Below, in pieces: positions 1 to 8,588 of a DNA stretch of 64,000 bases. The stretch covers positions 62,001 through 126,000 of the forward strand of contig JAIEOV010000010.1 in assembly GCA_019750135.1 (NCBI GenBank). The letters are read 5' to 3'. Below the pieces are notes generated by a model that saw only the letters and a program-made list of their open reading frames with translations, did not search any database and had not been told where the DNA came from. Origin of the DNA: Reyranella sp. Its GTDB lineage: Bacteria; Pseudomonadota; Alphaproteobacteria; Reyranellales; Reyranellaceae. Made by a program: the position numbers and the translations under genes. Each line of letters begins with the position of its first letter. Positions within the stretch are counted from its first letter, which is position 1.

Positions 1-286
1 TGCCGTAGGTCTTCTCGTCGGGCGGCGCATGCTCCAGCTTCACCTGGCCGAGCCCGACCTCGAGCTCCTCGGCGATCAGCATGGGAATGGCGGTGTAGGT
101 GCCCTGGCCCATCTCGACATAGGGCATGGTGAGCACGATCGAGCCGTCCTCGCCGACGCGCACGTAGGCGTTGGGCGCGAAAGCCGTGGCAGCCTGGGAT
201 CCGAAAGGCAGGCTGAAGCTCAGCACCAGGCCGCCGCCGGCGGCTGCACCGGCGCGCAAGAGGTGGCGTCGCGACAGGTCGGTCAT
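1..286 (-). CDS. Molybdopterin-binding subunit, isoquinoline 1-oxidoreductase/xanthine oxidase family (partial, N-terminus)
   Basis: Only the first 95 residues are in the window; the gene runs off its left edge. It opens with a twin-arginine signal (SRRHLLRAG at residues 5-13, then a Gly/Ala/Leu-rich stretch), so the protein is probably exported folded to the periplasm. The motif VEMGQGTY (57-64) is the usual opening of the large subunit of IorAB-type molybdenum hydroxylases, which hydroxylate N-heterocycles or oxidise aldehydes. The ATG lies one base after the stop of the 2Fe-2S gene (TGACATG), so the two subunits are translationally coupled. The substrate cannot be told from this piece. Confidence 0.85.
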   Translation of the reverse strand, partial: MTDLSRRHLLRAGAAAGGGLVLSFSLPFGSQAATAFAPNAYVRVGEDGSIVLTMPYVEMGQGTYTAIPMLIAEELEVGLGQVKLEHAPPDEKTYG

Positions 287-287
287 G

Positions 288-764
288 TCAGCCTCCCTTG
301 CTCTGCGTTGCGGGCTGTGCGGCCTGCTTGATGGCCTCGCGGATGCGGCCGTAGGTACCGCAGCGGCAGATGTTGCCGGACATCGCGTCGTCGATGTCGC
401 TGTCGGTGGGCTTGGGATTGGTAGCCAGCAGCGCCGCTGCGGCCATGATCTGGCCGGACTGGCAATAGCCGCACTGCACGACCTCGCGATCAAGCCAGGC
501 CTTCTGCACCTTGGCCCCGGCCGCGGTGCCGCCGATCGCCTCGATGGTGGTGATCGCCGAGCCATTCAGGCTCTCGACCGGCGTGACGCAGGAGCGGGTC
601 GCCGCGCCGTCGACATGCACGGTGCAGGCGCCGCATTGGGCGATGCCGCAGCCGAACTTCGTGCCCGTCATGCCCAGCACGTCGCGCAGCACCCACAATA
701 GCGGCGTGTCGCCGTCGACGTCGACGTTGTGCATCTTGCCATTGATCTTGAGCGAATAGGCCAT
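288..764 (-). CDS. 2Fe-2S subunit of a molybdenum hydroxylase (IorA/CoxS type)
   Basis: A 158-residue protein with the two iron-sulfur domains of this family. A plant-ferredoxin-type 2Fe-2S site is formed by C39, C44, C47 and C59. A second, helical-domain site is formed by C98, C101, C133 and C135 (QCGYCQSGQ and NICRCGTY). It passes electrons from the molybdenum subunit encoded just downstream to an external acceptor. It has no export signal of its own, as is normal: the family rides out with the twin-arginine partner. It sits 3 bases after the P460-type gene, in one operon. Family assignment is firm; the substrate is unknown. Confidence 0.93.
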   Translation of the reverse strand: MAYSLKINGKMHNVDVDGDTPLLWVLRDVLGMTGTKFGCGIAQCGACTVHVDGAATRSCVTPVESLNGSAITTIEAIGGTAAGAKVQKAWLDREVVQCGYCQSGQIMAAAALLATNPKPTDSDIDDAMSGNICRCGTYGRIREAIKQAAQPATQSKGG

Positions 765-767
765 GGC

Positions 768-1304
768 TCACCTCTTGCCGTAGGCGGTGAAGATGTAGTC
801 CTTCGCCTTCACGATCGTGTGGCAGGCGAACCCGCAGTCGGTGCCGCGACCTTCGGGCTTGTAGGTGTCGGTGGCGGAATCATAGGTGAAACGGGCGTAA
901 CCCCAGCCGCCGCTGTTCGCGAAGCGCTTGCTGTCCTTGGTGATGAACAGCACCTCGTTCAGCGTGGACGAGATGCGCACGTCGAAGGGAGCCTCGGTGC
1001 TCTTCACCGGCTTCCACTGGATCTTGGCGATCGTCGAGCCCTCGGGGAATGGCTGGCCGTTGAGAGGAACGCCGGCCTGGTATGCCGCGATCATCGTCGG
1101 ATTGGCGACCATGACCTTGAGGTCGTGCTCGGTCTGGCTGGCGCCCACGGCAGCCCAGGTCTCGTAGCCTCTGAACTCCGACAGAGCGAGACCGTCGGGC
1201 ACGGCCACGATGTACTTGTCGGCCGCGACGAGCGTGTGGGCGCCCAGCACGGCGGCGGCGACCCCTCCTGTCAGGGCGAGCAGGGTGGGAAGTTTCTTCA
1301 TCAT
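768..1304 (-). CDS. Cytochrome P460 family protein, exported
   Basis: A 178-residue protein with a signal peptide (hydrophobic stretch about residues 8-22, ending LVAADK) and the C-terminal heme-binding end typical of cytochrome P460 relatives (ACH followed by KDYIFTAYG). The cysteines are C157 and C161 before H162, that is C-x3-C-H, not the textbook C-x2-C-H. It is the first gene of the operon with the two molybdo-hydroxylase subunits, so it may be their periplasmic electron acceptor (inference). The start is the first of two adjacent ATGs, with GGGGGAG seven to eight bases upstream. Confidence 0.85.
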   Translation of the reverse strand: MMKKLPTLLALTGGVAAAVLGAHTLVAADKYIVAVPDGLALSEFRGYETWAAVGASQTEHDLKVMVANPTMIAAYQAGVPLNGQPFPEGSTIAKIQWKPVKSTEAPFDVRISSTLNEVLFITKDSKRFANSGGWGYARFTYDSATDTYKPEGRGTDCGFACHTIVKAKDYIFTAYGKR

Positions 1305-1473
1305 CGTTCTCCCCCGTTGGGCACTCGTTGTTCAAGCACCGAACAGTTACGCCGCGCCTCGCGCGATTGCTCGTTATCGTCTGTTAAGAGTTGTAAGAGC
1401 TGCGTCGGCACTGCGCCTATTGAACGATGGTATAGGTGGCGATGATCGAAGACGGTGGGCACGCGACGGCAAC

Positions 1474-2277
1474 CTAGATCTTGCGGTCCCACGCCTCGGC
1501 TTGTGACTCCCTCGCCATCTCCTCGATGAAGTCCGGCACGACGTTGCGGAACTTGCCGTCATCGGCAGGGACGATCTCGACCAGCCGGGCGATCATCTCG
1601 GCCGGATCGAGGCGGACTTCGTCGTTCCAGAGCATGCTGTCGATGAGGTCGCGCATCGCCGCACGCTTGGTGAAGTTCCTGCCGTCGTCGAGCCAGCGGA
1701 AGGGCGTATCCGCCATCGTCTCGGTGAAACCGGTCGGATAGGGGCCGGGGTTCACGACCTGCACCTTGATGCCGAACGGCGCCAGTTCCTGCCGCATGGC
1801 TTCGGCCATTGCTTCCAGCGCATGCTTGGTCGCGGCGTAGACGCCGAAGCCCGCCGGCGTGAACAGGCCGCCAATCGACGAACAGTACACGATCTTGCCG
1901 GGCCGTTTCTCGCCCACCCATCTGGCGATGAAGCCCTGCGTCAGCACGAGCGGCGCGAACAGGTTGGTCTCGAAGTTGCGCCGCACCAGGTCGATGGGCA
2001 TCTCGCTTACCGGACCCGCCTCGCCGATGCCGGCATTGTTGAACAGCACGTCGATATCGCACTTCAACGCCTGGGCGACATCATAGGGGTCGAGCAGGTC
2101 GAGCTTCTCAACCTCGATCGTGGTCAGGCCGAACTCCTCGGCCTTGCGCCGGAGCGCCGTGACCTGCGGTGCAATCTGGACAGTCGCGATGACTCGATGG
2201 CCCGCGCGCGCCAGCCCGAGAGCGGCGCCTTCGCCCAATCCGGAGCCGGCGCCGGTGACGAGGATCGTCTTACCCAT
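1474..2277 (-). CDS. Short-chain dehydrogenase/reductase (SDR)
   Basis: A 267-residue classical SDR: TGAGSGLG NAD(P)-binding loop at residues 8-15, NNAG at 80-83, and the catalytic set S134, Y147 and K151 (YAATK). Such enzymes oxidise or reduce alcohols and ketones in the cytoplasm. The frame is open for another 128 codons upstream, but that part lies antisense to the divergent regulator and has no family similarity, so the ATG at 2277 (MGKTILVTG) is taken as the start. The gene is divergent from the large wHTH/ATPase regulator with 153 bases between them and could be a target of it (inference). Confidence 0.9.
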   Translation of the reverse strand: MGKTILVTGAGSGLGEGAALGLARAGHRVIATVQIAPQVTALRRKAEEFGLTTIEVEKLDLLDPYDVAQALKCDIDVLFNNAGIGEAGPVSEMPIDLVRRNFETNLFAPLVLTQGFIARWVGEKRPGKIVYCSSIGGLFTPAGFGVYAATKHALEAMAEAMRQELAPFGIKVQVVNPGPYPTGFTETMADTPFRWLDDGRNFTKRAAMRDLIDSMLWNDEVRLDPAEMIARLVEIVPADDGKFRNVVPDFIEEMARESQAEAWDRKI

Positions 2278-2430
2278 ACCTGGCTTATGGATTCCGGCCG
2301 GCGTGGCGACGAGTTTAGTTTCGCGAAGAATTGCAAACGCACGCGGGAGAATGGCCGCCTTGGCGGGCGATAGCCCAGCCTGTATGCAGGACATGGCGGA
2401 GCGAATCGTCAGTTTCGTCAGGGGCGCGTC

Positions 2431-5310
2431 ATGGATCGTGGTGCTGCCGGCTCGCGCGGGAGCGTCGCTTTCGGCCCTTTCCGCCTGCATGCCGACAAAC
2501 GGCTTCTGGAGAAGAATGGTGTTCCGGTCGCCGTCGGCAGCCGGGCGCTCGACCTCCTGATCGCGCTGGTCGAACACGCCGGCGAGGTCGTCAGCAAGCA
2601 GGATCTGCTGGCCCGCGTCTGGCCCAAGATCACGGTCGATGAAAGCAGCCTCAGGGTCCATGTCGCCATGCTGCGCAAGGCGCTGGGCGATGGCCGAGAC
2701 GGCGCTCGCTATGTGACCAACGTCTCCGGCCGCGGCTACTGCCTGGTCGCGCCGGTCACCGCCGTCGTGGAGACGCCCGCACGCACGGCAGCGCCGGATG
2801 CCGCCGCCAACCCTGCCACTTCATCGATATCTGCCACCTCACCGGAACCGCCGCCGGGCTTGCCGCGCCCGCTCGGCCGCATGGTCGGGCGTGGGGCCAC
2901 GGTGGCCGGTGTTTCGGCCCTGCTCGCCGCACGGCGCTTCGTCACGCTGCACGGGCCGGGCGGCATCGGCAAGACGACGGTCGCTATCGCCGTGGCGCAT
3001 GCCGGGCTGGCTGCCTTCGCCAATGCCGCGACCTTCGTCGATCTCGCGGCGATCAGCGACGCCGGCCTGGTGCCGAGCGCGGTGGCATCGGCGCTGGGCG
3101 TTGCCGTCCAGTCCGGCGATGCGATGCCGACCCTGCTCAATTTCCTGCGCCGTCGGCGGTTGCTGCTGGTGCTGGACAATTGCGAGCATGTCATCGACCA
3201 GGCCGCCCGCGTGGCCGAGGCGATCTTCCGCGACTGCCTCGAGGTCGGGCTGCTCGCGACCAGCCGGGAAGCGCTGCGCGCCGAAGGCGAGCACGTCTTC
3301 CCCCTGCCCGCCCTGGAGACGCCGGATCGCGACACGCACGATGCCTCCGAGGTCGTGGCCTTTGCAGCGGCAAATCTCTTCGTCGAACGCGCGGCCGCCA
3401 GCGGCCACCCGGTCGAGCTCAGCGACGCCGACGCCGCGATCGTCAGCGAGATCTGCCGCAAGCTCGACGGCAACGCGCTGGCGATCGAGCTGGCCGCCGG
3501 CCGCGTCGGCACCCACGGCCTGCAGGGACTCGCGACGCTGCTCGACAGCCGCCTGCGGCTCTCGTGGCAGGGGCGACGCACCGCCCTGCCGCGCCACCAG
3601 ACGCTGAGCGCCACGCTCGACTGGAGCTACAACCTCATTCCCGAGGCCGAGCGCGCGGTCCTGCGACGCCTCTCCGTCCTGCTCGGCGGCTTCACGTTGC
3701 CGGCGGCCGAGGCAGTGGCCTCCGACAGCTCGCTCGATCCGGCCGCCGTGGTGGAGGCACTCGAGCAGCTGGTCGCCAAGTCGATGGTGCAGGCCGACAC
3801 CAGCGGAACGCCGCGCTACCGGTTGCTCGACACCATGCGCGCCTACGCCCGGTCCAAGCTGGCCGAGACCGGAGAAGAACGAGTTGCCGCGCGCCGCCAC
3901 GCCGAGTATTTCCGGACCTTCCTCGAGCAGAGCCGCGCGGAGAGGACACAGGCCATGACGCCGCGCGACGGCGACCGGCGCCTCGAACGCGCGTCGCTGC
4001 TGGGAAATGTGCGTGCCGCCCTGGACTGGTGCTTCGCCGAGACCGGCGAGCGCGCGCTCGGCGTGCAGCTCGCTGCGGCGGCAGCGCCGTTGTTCATCGA
4101 AGTATCGCTGCTCGACGAATGCCGGCGCTGGTGCGAGCGAGCGCTCGGCGTGCTTGAGGAAGCCGAGCGCGGCACGCGCTTCGATATGGAGCTGCAGGCG
4201 GGCCTCGGCCACTCGCTGATGCTGACCAGCCGCAACAGTGAGGAGGCGGGAGCGGCGCTGGAGCGCGCCCTCGAGATCGCGACCGCGCTCAGCGACCGCT
4301 TCAACCAGGTCCGGCTGCTGAACCGGCTGCATCTCTACTATCGTCGCATCGGCGAGGTCGCACGCACCCTGGAGGCGGCCGAGCGGATGGAAAAGGTGGC
4401 CAGCGAGATCGGCGACCCGGTCGGCCGCGCTGCCGCGCATATCCTGCTTGGCGTCTCGCATCATCTGGGCGGCGATCAGGCCAAAGCGCGCTTCCACCTC
4501 GACACATGCCTTGCCGAGGCCGCGGGCGTACGGCCGACCGATCCCGGCCACTTCGCCTTCTACCGGCCGCCGCGTATTCCTTTGACTCGCATTCTGTGGC
4601 TGCAAGGCCATCCCGATCAGGCGCTCGAGATGGCGGGCCAGATCGCGCGGACGCCGCTGGCCGACGACGACCCTGTCACCTCCTGCATCGGACTGATCTG
4701 GGGCGCTTCCGTACTTGGCTGGGCTGGTGACTGGACTTCGGTCGAGCAACAGGCGGAGCGCCTGATTGCCCATGCCACAGCGCATTTCCTGGAGCCTTAT
4801 CGCAATGTCGGCCAGGGCATGCAAGGCGAAGCCCTGGTCCAGCGCGGCGACGTGCAGGAAGGGATCAGCCTGCTGCGCAGCTCGATCGCCAGTCTCGAGG
4901 CGGATCGCTACTGGCTCTACACGCCGGGCCTCAGTGCCACGCTGGCGACGGCCCTGGTCTCGACTGGCCAGGTGGAGCAGGCGGTGCGGGTGATCGATGG
5001 GGTGATCGACGCGACGGAGACCCTGGGCGGGCTGCTCATGCAGCCCGAGCTGCTGCGCATCAAGGGGGAGATCTGTGCCGGCCAGAGCGATGAGGGCCAG
5101 GCCCGGTCGTTGTTCCGCCGCGCGCTGGCGCTCGCCGAGGAGCAGTCGGCCCTGTCCTGGCAGCTCAGAGTCGCGATGAGCCTGATGCGCCTTGCCGGGA
5201 CGCGCAGCCAGCGCGATGCTGCGCGAGACCTGCTGATCGGCGTCTACGGCCGTTTCACCGAGGGCTTTGCCACTGCCGACCTGAAGGCTGCGAAGGCGCT
5301 GCTGAACTGA
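2431..5310 (+). CDS. Transcriptional regulator: winged helix DNA-binding domain fused to NB-ARC-like ATPase and TPR-like region
   Basis: A 959-residue regulator in three parts. Residues about 12-107 form an OmpR/PhoB-type winged helix (ending YVTNVSGRGYCLV). After a Pro/Ala linker comes an AAA/STAND-like ATPase with P-loop GPGGIGKTT (175-183) and Walker B LLLVLDN (244-250). The last 450 or so residues are helical repeats of TPR type. This architecture is that of AfsR-like or signal-transduction ATPase regulators without a receiver domain; the ATPase is thought to act as a switch. The inducer is unknown. It stands between a divergent SDR gene and downstream VOC and MaoC genes, the likely local targets. 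Confidence 0.88.
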   Translation: MDRGAAGSRGSVAFGPFRLHADKRLLEKNGVPVAVGSRALDLLIALVEHAGEVVSKQDLLARVWPKITVDESSLRVHVAMLRKALGDGRDGARYVTNVSGRGYCLVAPVTAVVETPARTAAPDAAANPATSSISATSPEPPPGLPRPLGRMVGRGATVAGVSALLAARRFVTLHGPGGIGKTTVAIAVAHAGLAAFANAATFVDLAAISDAGLVPSAVASALGVAVQSGDAMPTLLNFLRRRRLLLVLDNCEHVIDQAARVAEAIFRDCLEVGLLATSREALRAEGEHVFPLPALETPDRDTHDASEVVAFAAANLFVERAAASGHPVELSDADAAIVSEICRKLDGNALAIELAAGRVGTHGLQGLATLLDSRLRLSWQGRRTALPRHQTLSATLDWSYNLIPEAERAVLRRLSVLLGGFTLPAAEAVASDSSLDPAAVVEALEQLVAKSMVQADTSGTPRYRLLDTMRAYARSKLAETGEERVAARRHAEYFRTFLEQSRAERTQAMTPRDGDRRLERASLLGNVRAALDWCFAETGERALGVQLAAAAAPLFIEVSLLDECRRWCERALGVLEEAERGTRFDMELQAGLGHSLMLTSRNSEEAGAALERALEIATALSDRFNQVRLLNRLHLYYRRIGEVARTLEAAERMEKVASEIGDPVGRAAAHILLGVSHHLGGDQAKARFHLDTCLAEAAGVRPTDPGHFAFYRPPRIPLTRILWLQGHPDQALEMAGQIARTPLADDDPVTSCIGLIWGASVLGWAGDWTSVEQQAERLIAHATAHFLEPYRNVGQGMQGEALVQRGDVQEGISLLRSSIASLEADRYWLYTPGLSATLATALVSTGQVEQAVRVIDGVIDATETLGGLLMQPELLRIKGEICAGQSDEGQARSLFRRALALAEEQSALSWQLRVAMSLMRLAGTRSQRDAARDLLIGVYGRFTEGFATADLKAAKALLN

Positions 5311-5324
5311 CGTACCGGCAACTT

Positions 5325-5350
5325 TTAACGACGGTTCACAAGGCTTAACG
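5325..5350 (+). promoter_or_regulatory. Candidate operator: direct repeat TTAACG, 20 bases apart
   Basis: TTAACG occurs at 5325-5330 and again at 5345-5350 in the short gap between the wHTH/ATPase gene and the VOC gene. A spacing of exactly two helical turns is what OmpR-type winged helix dimers often need, so this may be a site for the regulator encoded upstream. This is inference from spacing only. Confidence 0.35.
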
Positions 5351-5421
5351 GGCGCTTTCTCCTGCGCGGCGGTAGTTCTCCGTCAGCACCCACCGGTGCC
5401 GCGACCCAAGGAGGAAATATC

Positions 5422-6039
5422 ATGACCAACCAGAACGCCATGCCCGACATGAAGCTCGAAGTCGTCGTCATCCCCGTTTCCGACGTCGACCGAGCCAAGC
5501 GCTTCTACGACGGCCTGGGTTGGCGGCTCGACGCCGACTTCAACATCAGCGACGCTTTCCATGTCGTGCAGTTCACGCCGCCGGGCTCGGACTGCTCGGT
5601 GCATTTCGGCACGGGGCTCACCGACGCCGCCCCCGGTTCGGCCCGTGGGCTCTTCCTCGTGGTGTCCGACATCGTGGCGACGCACGATGCGCTCGTGGCG
5701 CGGGGCGTCGCCGTGAGCGAGGTGTTCCATCGCGGCGTCGGCGAGCCGGCGCAGCCGGGCCCGGACCCGGAGCGGCGCAGCTACTTCTCCTACGCCACGT
5801 TCCGCGATCCCGACGGCAACGAATGGCTCCTGCAGGAAGTCACGGCACGCCTGCCGGGACGCGTCGACGGCAGCGACACCACCTTCACCTCCGCGGCCGA
5901 GCTGGCCCGCGCGCTGCGCCGCGCCGAAGCGGCACACGGTCAGTACGAGAAGCAGCTGGGTCGGCGCGACGACGCCTGGGCCGACTGGTATGCCGGCTAC
6001 CTGGTGCGCGAGCAGACCGGAAAGGCGTTGGCGTCGTGA
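5422..6039 (+). CDS. VOC family (glyoxalase/bleomycin resistance-like) protein
   Basis: A 205-residue protein with one vicinal-oxygen-chelate domain over residues 10-135: it opens with LEVVVIPVSDVDRAKRFYDG and ends its metal-binding half with DPDGNEWLLQE. The last 60 residues add a helical tail containing GQYEKQLGRRDDAWADWYA, not part of the VOC fold. VOC proteins bind a divalent metal and act as lyases, dioxygenases or binding proteins; which applies here cannot be told. A strong ribosome site (AAGGAGG) stands eight to ten bases before the ATG. It is followed closely by a MaoC-type gene, suggesting one transcript. Confidence 0.88.
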   Translation: MTNQNAMPDMKLEVVVIPVSDVDRAKRFYDGLGWRLDADFNISDAFHVVQFTPPGSDCSVHFGTGLTDAAPGSARGLFLVVSDIVATHDALVARGVAVSEVFHRGVGEPAQPGPDPERRSYFSYATFRDPDGNEWLLQEVTARLPGRVDGSDTTFTSAAELARALRRAEAAHGQYEKQLGRRDDAWADWYAGYLVREQTGKALAS

Positions 6040-6049
6040 GGATGTTTCG

Positions 6050-6502
6050 GTGACGAACCACCTCGAGGACTACGCGGTCGGCCAGACATTCGGCTCGGGC
6101 ACGGCACGGGTCGAGGCCGATCGCATCGCGTCTTTCGCCGCCGAGTTCGATCCTCAGCCGTTTCACCTCAGCGACCAGGGAGCCCGCAATACGATCTTCG
6201 GCGCCTTGGCCGCCAGCGGCTGGCACACGGCGGCAATCACCATGAGGCTGCTGGTCGAAGGCGAGCTCAAACCGGCCGGCGGAGTCGTGGGCCTGGGCTT
6301 CGACGAGCTTCGCTGGCCGAAGCCGGTTCGACCCTGCGACGAACTCCGCGTGCAGAGCGAGATACTGGAAGTGCGGCCGTCGACGTCACGGGCCGATCAA
6401 GGGCTGATCAAGGTGCGATCGACGACGCTCAATCAAGCCGGCGAGGCCGTGCAGATCGCCGTTGGCAACCTCCTGGTCCGCCGTCGGGGACATCCCGCCT
6501 GA
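6050..6502 (+). CDS. MaoC-like (R)-specific enoyl-CoA hydratase family protein
   Basis: A 150-residue hotdog-fold protein. The segment EDYAVGQTFGSG is the usual MaoC opening, and the hydratase motif region around residues 25-60 reads FAAEFDPQPFHL then GWHTAA, with the catalytic Asp and His of the family. Such enzymes hydrate enoyl-CoA esters or related substrates. The start is taken as GTG at 6050 because the longer frame from 5990 overlaps the VOC gene and has no MaoC similarity. It begins 10 bases after the VOC stop and is probably co-transcribed. Confidence 0.85.
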   Translation: MTNHLEDYAVGQTFGSGTARVEADRIASFAAEFDPQPFHLSDQGARNTIFGALAASGWHTAAITMRLLVEGELKPAGGVVGLGFDELRWPKPVRPCDELRVQSEILEVRPSTSRADQGLIKVRSTTLNQAGEAVQIAVGNLLVRRRGHPA

Positions 6503-6572
6503 CGATCAGCCTTGCGTAAAGCGCCTTCCTTCCGGCGATGGCGGATGCTGTTATCCGCGTCCGGAGGAACCC

Positions 6573-7967
6573 ATGGCCAAAACGCTGTTCGACAAGATCT
6601 GGGACAGCCACGTCATCACCGATCTCGGCAACGGCTTCGTGCTGCTGCACATCGACCGGCTGCTGCTGCACGATCTGTCGGGTGCACGGGCGCTGCACGA
6701 GGTGATGGAGAAGGGCTACGTGCCGCCGCAGCCGCGGCTGATCTACGCCACCCCCGATCATGCGATCTCGACCCAGCCGGGGCGCACCGAGGAGACCTTC
6801 CCGCCCGGTGCGCCGCTGCTGCGCGGCCTGCGCGCCAACGCCGCAAAGTTCGGTATCCGGCTGTTCGATATCGGCCAGGACGGCAATGGCATCGTCCATG
6901 TCATGGGTCCCGAGCAGGGCCTGACGCTGCCGGGCACGACGCTGGTCTGCGGCGACAGCCATACCTCGACCCATGGCGGCATGGGCTCGCTCGCCTTCGG
7001 CATCGGCTCGTCGGAGCTGGAGCATGTGCTCGCGACCCAGACCATGGTGCAACGCAAGCCCAAGCGCTTCCGCGTCCAGTTCGAGGGCAAGGTGCCCGAA
7101 GGCGTCACCGCCAAGGACATGATCCTGCACCTGATCGGCGACCTCGGCACCGCCGCCGGCACCGGCTATGCGGTCGAGTATGCCGGCCCGGCAATCCGTG
7201 GCCTGTCTGCCGAAGGACGGCTCACCCTCTGCAATCTCACGATCGAGATGGGTGCACGCACCGGAATGGTGGCGCCCGACGACACGACCTACGAATACCT
7301 CGCCGGCCGCGACTACGCGCCCAAGGGCGCGATGTGGGACCGCGCCGTGGCGCACTGGCGGACGCTGCCGTCGGATCCCGACGCCGACTTCGACCGCGAG
7401 CACACGATCGACATGGCGAAAGTGGCGCCGCAGATCACCTGGGGCACCAGCCCCGAGCACGTGATCGCCGTCGACCGGGCGATTCCCGATCCCGACACGG
7501 GACCGGAGGACAAGCGCGCCGCCTGGGCGGCGGCGCTGCAGTACCAGGGGCTCGAGCCCGGCAAGCCGATCGAGGGCACCAAGGTCGACTGGGTGTTCAT
7601 CGGCTCGTGCACCAACAGCCGCCTCTCCGACCTGCGCGCCGCCGCGGCCATCGCCAAGGGCCGCCAGAAGGCGGCGCACGTCAATGCCTGGATCGTGCCG
7701 GGCTCGGAGCGCGTGAAGCGCGAGGCCGAGGCCGAGGGGTTGGATCGCATCTTCAAGGAGGCGGGCTTCGAATGGCGTGAGCCCGGCTGCTCGATGTGCA
7801 TCGCCTCGAACGGCGAGCGCGTGCCGCCGGGACAGCGCAGCGTGTCGACCTCCAACCGCAACTTCGTGGGACGCCAGGGACCGGGGGCGCGCACCCATCT
7901 CGCCAGCCCGGCCATGGCCGCAGCGGCCGCGATCAAGGGTGCCATCGCCGACGTGAGGAAGCTCTAA
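6573..7967 (+). CDS. leuC: 3-isopropylmalate dehydratase large subunit
   Basis: A 464-residue aconitase-superfamily protein, full length for LeuC. With LeuD it isomerises 2-isopropylmalate to 3-isopropylmalate in leucine synthesis, in the cytoplasm. The 4Fe-4S cluster ligands are visible as C346 (GSCTNSR) and C406/C409 (PGCSMC). Substrate-binding motifs such as TLVCGDSHTSTHGG and STSNRNF are intact. The start ATG at 6573 follows CCGGAGGAAC, a good ribosome site; a longer frame from 6462 overlaps the MaoC gene and is rejected. Its stop shares one base with the leuD start (TAATG). Confidence 0.97.
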   Translation: MAKTLFDKIWDSHVITDLGNGFVLLHIDRLLLHDLSGARALHEVMEKGYVPPQPRLIYATPDHAISTQPGRTEETFPPGAPLLRGLRANAAKFGIRLFDIGQDGNGIVHVMGPEQGLTLPGTTLVCGDSHTSTHGGMGSLAFGIGSSELEHVLATQTMVQRKPKRFRVQFEGKVPEGVTAKDMILHLIGDLGTAAGTGYAVEYAGPAIRGLSAEGRLTLCNLTIEMGARTGMVAPDDTTYEYLAGRDYAPKGAMWDRAVAHWRTLPSDPDADFDREHTIDMAKVAPQITWGTSPEHVIAVDRAIPDPDTGPEDKRAAWAAALQYQGLEPGKPIEGTKVDWVFIGSCTNSRLSDLRAAAAIAKGRQKAAHVNAWIVPGSERVKREAEAEGLDRIFKEAGFEWREPGCSMCIASNGERVPPGQRSVSTSNRNFVGRQGPGARTHLASPAMAAAAAIKGAIADVRKL

Positions 7968-8584
7968 TGGAAAAATTCACCAAGGTCACCGGCGTCGCCG
8001 CTCCGCTGATGCGCCAGAACGTCGACACCGACCTCGTTATCCGCATCGAGCGGCTGGTCAACAACACCGGACGCCAGGGGCTCGGTCCCTACTGCTTCGA
8101 GCAGATCCGCTTCAGGCCGGACGGCAGCGAAAACCCCGACTGCGTGTTCAACCAGGAGCCCTATCGCGGCGCGCCCATCATCCTGTCGAAGGAGAATTTC
8201 GGCTGCGGCTCGAGCCGCGAGGGCGCGGTGTGGGCGCTGGCCGGCATGGGCGTGAAGGCGGTGATCGCGCCGTCCTACGGCGACATCTTCTTCAGCAACT
8301 GCTTCCAGAACGGCATCCTGCCGGTGGCCCTGCCCATCGAGGAGGTCGAGCAGCTGGCCGACGAGATGCGCGCCTCGCCGGGCAATGCTCGCGTCACGGT
8401 CGATCTCGAGAACTGCCAGGTCGTGTCGCCGACCGGCCGCGTCATCCCCTTCAAGGTCGATGCGCGCCGCCAGCACGCCCTGCTGAACGGTCTGGACGAC
8501 ATTGCCCAGACCATGACGCACAAGGACAAGGTCGAGGCCTGGCAAGCGGCCGACAAGAACGCCCGGCCGTGGGTCTGGCTGTGA
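7967..8584 (+). CDS. leuD: 3-isopropylmalate dehydratase small subunit
   Basis: A 205-residue swivel-domain subunit of isopropylmalate isomerase. It carries the family motifs NVDTDLVI near the start and GCGSSREGAVWAL in the middle, then PSYGDIFFSNCFQNG. It partners LeuC encoded immediately upstream; the TAATG overlap of one base couples their translation. Length and motifs are normal. leuB is not in this window, so the leucine genes are split in this genome. Confidence 0.97.
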   Translation: MEKFTKVTGVAAPLMRQNVDTDLVIRIERLVNNTGRQGLGPYCFEQIRFRPDGSENPDCVFNQEPYRGAPIILSKENFGCGSSREGAVWALAGMGVKAVIAPSYGDIFFSNCFQNGILPVALPIEEVEQLADEMRASPGNARVTVDLENCQVVSPTGRVIPFKVDARRQHALLNGLDDIAQTMTHKDKVEAWQAADKNARPWVWL

Positions 8585-8588
8585 TCGC

